64,000 bases of DNA from Bin5 sp034428395. GTDB taxonomy: Bacteria; Chloroflexota; Anaerolineae; Caldilineales; Caldilineaceae. The first letter of the stretch is position 1; each line of letters begins with the position of its first letter. Of this stretch, positions 61,336-64,000 are shown in pieces. A program made the translations under genes and the position numbers. A model generated the notes under the pieces. The model was given only the letters and a program-made list of their open reading frames with translations. It was not told the DNA's origin and did no database searches. The stretch is taken from NCBI GenBank assembly GCA_034428395.1, contig DAOUHX010000395.1, positions 1 through 64,000 on the forward strand, read 5' to 3'.

Positions 61336-62073
61336 TCACTTAGAAGACTGCCTGCGCATCAAGGCGGCGCTCAAAGTCGTGCCAAGACGGCCCCGCCCGG
61401 GCACGGCTGCCAAAACGGTCAGTCCCATCTCTTCCAGTTGCTCGCGGCGGCGCACCGTATCGTCGACATACTCGCGCAGGAACGCGATCCCGATGCCGGC
61501 AATGATCGCCAGGAATATTCTTACCGGCCATTCGACTCGTTCGCGGGCACTCTGTCCTTGCCGGAACACTACGGGAGAATCAAGAACATGAACGCCGGCG
61601 TCGGCCGTCCCCAATTGGGCGAAGTACGACTCTGCGTTCTCCTCTAATTCAGCCACAGTTGCGTCGGCAATCGACTTCAATTCGTCCGCATCGTGCCAAG
61701 TGAGCGTCAAACTGATAATGCGATGTCGTTCACCCGTATTTGTGTGCCCTTGAATCAGATTGGCCGGGATGCTGAGCCCTTTCTCAATGAGACGAGCACT
61801 GACTGCCAATGCGAACATCTCCGTGGCGAGAACTTCGCTGAAGTCGTCCACCAGGTACTCGCTTGTCATCCAGGCGTAGTATCGGGGATCGTATCCATCG
61901 GCCTCCTCGACGGGGAGAACGCCGACGAGCAGGCGCATGTTGACAGCGTAGGAAGGGGGAGGCTCCTGCCAGGGCCGTAACTGCACTGCGCTGAACACTG
62001 CCACCAGAATCGGCAAAAGGACGGGTGCGGCCCACCGCCTTCGCAATATCGCCCAGTAAGCGCGCAGTTCCAT
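61336..62073 (-). CDS. Wzz-like chain-length/polymerisation protein 1
   Basis: A 245-residue membrane protein with the same layout: N-terminal helix (about 15-32), extracytoplasmic region, second helix (about 184-200, RIFLAIIAGIGIAFLREYVDDTVRRREQ) and a short cytoplasmic tail with TVLAAVPG. The LREYVDDTVR motif after TM2 is typical of polysaccharide co-polymerases. ATG 62073 lies 10 nt after the mutS2 stop, and that gene's end supplies an AAGGA. The two copies may form a mixed complex. Confidence 0.82.
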   Translation of the reverse strand: MELRAYWAILRRRWAAPVLLPILVAVFSAVQLRPWQEPPPSYAVNMRLLVGVLPVEEADGYDPRYYAWMTSEYLVDDFSEVLATEMFALAVSARLIEKGLSIPANLIQGHTNTGERHRIISLTLTWHDADELKSIADATVAELEENAESYFAQLGTADAGVHVLDSPVVFRQGQSARERVEWPVRIFLAIIAGIGIAFLREYVDDTVRRREQLEEMGLTVLAAVPGRGRLGTTLSAALMRRQSSK

Positions 62074-62083
62074 GTGTTGCAGT

Positions 62084-64000
62084 CTATCCTTCGTCGGACA
62101 TCAGACTGGCGACCGTAACGCCGTCGTCGCCTTCTCCCAGTGCGCCGGGGCGGTACTTGCTGACCAAGGGATGTCCCTGCAGCGCGGCACGCACGGCATC
62201 CCGCATAGCCCCTGTCCCTTTGCCGTGGATGATTCGCACCCAAGGCAGGTTTTCCAGATAGGCGTCATCGAGATAGCCTTCCAACCGCTGCAGTCCTGCG
62301 TCGACACGCTCTCCCCGCAAATCCAATTCGGTCATTGTAGAGGCACGGCCGTCCGAGCCGGACTTGGCCGAAGTCTGAATGGTCACGGCGTTCGCCGACG
62401 CATTGGCAGGCGTCGCCTGGGCTTTGCTTCGCAGTTCAAGGCGGCGGACCTGCAGCCTGAGACGGAAGTTGCCTACCTGGACGTCGGCCTCTTGGGCGGC
62501 TCCGCTGCGATGATGAACGCTGAGGACTTCGCCTGTGGCCTGCAGATTGGGCACAAAGACGCGGTCGCCCTTTTCGATAGGGCCGCTGAGCCGTTCCCCC
62601 GCCGATAGCGGGGCGGCAACATCCTGCTCGACGCGACCGTCGGTGTCCGTTTCCCTTTGGCCAATGATTTCGCGGGCCTCTGCAAGAAAGCGGGCATGCG
62701 CCGCCCCCGCGCCGGCGCCGCCTTTGGCCATCTGGCGGCGGAAATTTTCGATTTCGCGGCGTATTTCTGCCAGTTCGTTCTGCATCGTATTGCGGGTATC
62801 GGCAACGACCTGCCGGCGGGCTTCTTCGATGCGCGTCATCTGATAGCGCAGATCCTCTTCGATGACCTGGGCGTGGCGTTCGCGCTCTTTCGCCTGCTCG
62901 AGCACGCGTCGAGCCTCCTGCCGAGCCCGCCGTACGTCCTCAAGCATGCTCTCGACCTCGAGGGACTCGGGACGGACGATTTTTTCGGCATCGTCAACGA
63001 TAACGGGGTTCAGCCCCAGGCGCCGGGCAATCGTGAGGGCATTCGAACGGCCTGGCAGGCCAATGCTCAATTCGAAAGTCGGGCTGAGCTTCTCGACATC
63101 GAATTCGACCGACGCGTTGCGGACGCCGGCCGTGTTGTGGGCGTAGAGCTTAAGATCGCTGTAGTGGGTCGTTGCCAGCGTCGTTATTCCCCGATCGCGC
63201 AGGTTTTCCAGCAGGGCCGCGGCCAGTGCCGAACCTTCTTCCGGGTCCGTACCCGCGCCTAACTCATCAAGCAAGACGAGACTCCGGGGGTCAGCCTCCT
63301 CCAGAATGTTGATGATGTTGGTCATGTGGCTGGAAAACGTGCTCAGGTTCTGCTCAATAGACTGTTCGTCGCCGATGTCGGCGTAGACGCCCTCGAAGAC
63401 AGACAGTTCGCTGCCCTCCTCGACGGGAATCATCAGTCCGGACTGGGCCATCAGGGTTAGCAGGCCAACGGTCTTGAGAGTGACCGTTTTGCCGCCCGTA
63501 TTGGGGCCGGTTACGACCAGCATATAGCAGTCGTCGCTGAAAAAAACATCGACAGGCACGACCGTCTCTTGTTCAAGCAGAGGGTGACGGGCCTGCCGAA
63601 AATCAAGGATCGAACCCGGATGCTGAATCGTACGCTCTTCGTTGGATTCCTCGTCCATTCCAGCGAAGATTTCGGGCTGCTTCTGGCTGAAGGGAACGAC
63701 CTGTGGTGCTGTAGCGCCCAACTCAAGAGCGTACTTGGCCTTGGCGAAGGTGAAATCGAGTTGTGAAAGGACCTGAACATTCCGGTTGATGTAGGCCCCT
63801 TCCTCGGCGACGAGGTCCGAGAGTTCGGTGAGGATGCGCCGGACCTCCTTTTCCTCCTCCAGCTCCAACTCTCTGACGGCATTGTTCTGCTCGACCACGG
63901 TCAGCGGCTCGATGAAAAAGGTTGCCCCGCTGGCCGACTGGTCGTGCACGATCCCCTGAATCTGGCCTTTGAATTCAGACCGTACCGGAATGACGTAGCG
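62084..64000 (-). CDS. mutS2: Endonuclease MutS2 (5' end outside window)
   Basis: C-terminal about 639 residues of MutS2, a ribosome-rescue and recombination-suppressing ATPase. The frame is open to the right edge (RYVIPV... before VHDQSASG), so the N-terminus is missing. Visible parts: core/lever region, Walker A GPNTGGKT (near 155 of the visible ORF), Walker B VLLDELGAGTDP, a long coiled coil (about 300-420), KOW-like segment, and a C-terminal Smr nuclease domain with LDLRGERVD and IIHGKGTGAMR. It heads the polysaccharide operon. Confidence 0.96.
   Translation of the reverse strand, partial: RYVIPVRSEFKGQIQGIVHDQSASGATFFIEPLTVVEQNNAVRELELEEEKEVRRILTELSDLVAEEGAYINRNVQVLSQLDFTFAKAKYALELGATAPQVVPFSQKQPEIFAGMDEESNEERTIQHPGSILDFRQARHPLLEQETVVPVDVFFSDDCYMLVVTGPNTGGKTVTLKTVGLLTLMAQSGLMIPVEEGSELSVFEGVYADIGDEQSIEQNLSTFSSHMTNIINILEEADPRSLVLLDELGAGTDPEEGSALAAALLENLRDRGITTLATTHYSDLKLYAHNTAGVRNASVEFDVEKLSPTFELSIGLPGRSNALTIARRLGLNPVIVDDAEKIVRPESLEVESMLEDVRRARQEARRVLEQAKERERHAQVIEEDLRYQMTRIEEARRQVVADTRNTMQNELAEIRREIENFRRQMAKGGAGAGAAHARFLAEAREIIGQRETDTDGRVEQDVAAPLSAGERLSGPIEKGDRVFVPNLQATGEVLSVHHRSGAAQEADVQVGNFRLRLQVRRLELRSKAQATPANASANAVTIQTSAKSGSDGRASTMTELDLRGERVDAGLQRLEGYLDDAYLENLPWVRIIHGKGTGAMRDAVRAALQGHPLVSKYRPGALGEGDDGVTVASLMSDEG

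Overview
The window is a gene-dense, moderately high-GC bacterial chromosome segment, most likely from a member of the Chloroflexota (Anaerolineae or Caldilineae-like, probably from a metagenome). This rests on the gene mixture: orphan sugar-acid catabolic enzymes, FkbM and ThuA families, anmK, an S8 protease, ClpC, MutS2 and plant-type LRR proteins, plus many ATGA/GTGA gene overlaps. It is an inference without database support. No rRNA, tRNA, CRISPR array, transposase or phage gene was recognised.

Left part (1-18.8 kb): accessory catabolism. The end of a sugar ABC permease runs into an amidohydrolase, an enoyl-CoA hydratase and a 2-keto-4-pentenoate hydratase-like enzyme. A coupled pair of SAM-dependent enzymes, a shikimate dehydrogenase-like protein, a large unrecognised enzyme-like protein, an MFS exporter and a ThuA protein follow. 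Next come a dihydrodipicolinate-synthase-like aldolase, an enolase-superfamily dehydratase and a zinc-less alcohol-dehydrogenase-like protein, which fit sugar-acid degradation. The part closes with an LRR protein, a small secreted protein, an ornithine-cyclodeaminase-like protein, a double GNAT protein and anmK. A 135-bp tandem repeat array lies at 7.47-8.0 kb.

Centre (18.9-31.5 kb): housekeeping. priA and an unknown membrane protein face the origin-type block rpmH-rnpA-yidD-yidC-jag, followed by a PfkB kinase, parA and parB. Behind parB are a truncated prenyl-synthase-like protein and an ATP-grasp enzyme. dnaA is absent.

31.5-47.4 kb: a YggX-like iron protein, a formyltransferase, a UxuA-like dehydratase with a 6-phosphogluconate-dehydrogenase-like partner, an alkaline-phosphatase-superfamily enzyme, an aldo/keto reductase and a rifampicin-phosphotransferase-like enzyme. 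Then come two heptanucleotide repeat arrays, malate synthase, a stand-alone I9-like domain with a subtilase, a membrane-anchored laminin-G/DUF1080-like protein and a RimL-type acetyltransferase.

47.4-64 kb: clpC on the minus strand faces a Fur-family regulator and a P1B-type ATPase with paired palindromic operators, probably a metal (iron or cobalt) efflux operon. recO with a membrane protein, a K+ channel and an acetyltransferase follow. The window ends in a right-to-left operon for surface polysaccharide: mutS2, two Wzz-like proteins, a CpsD-like protein, rfbA, an unknown gene, rfbB and an acetyltransferase.
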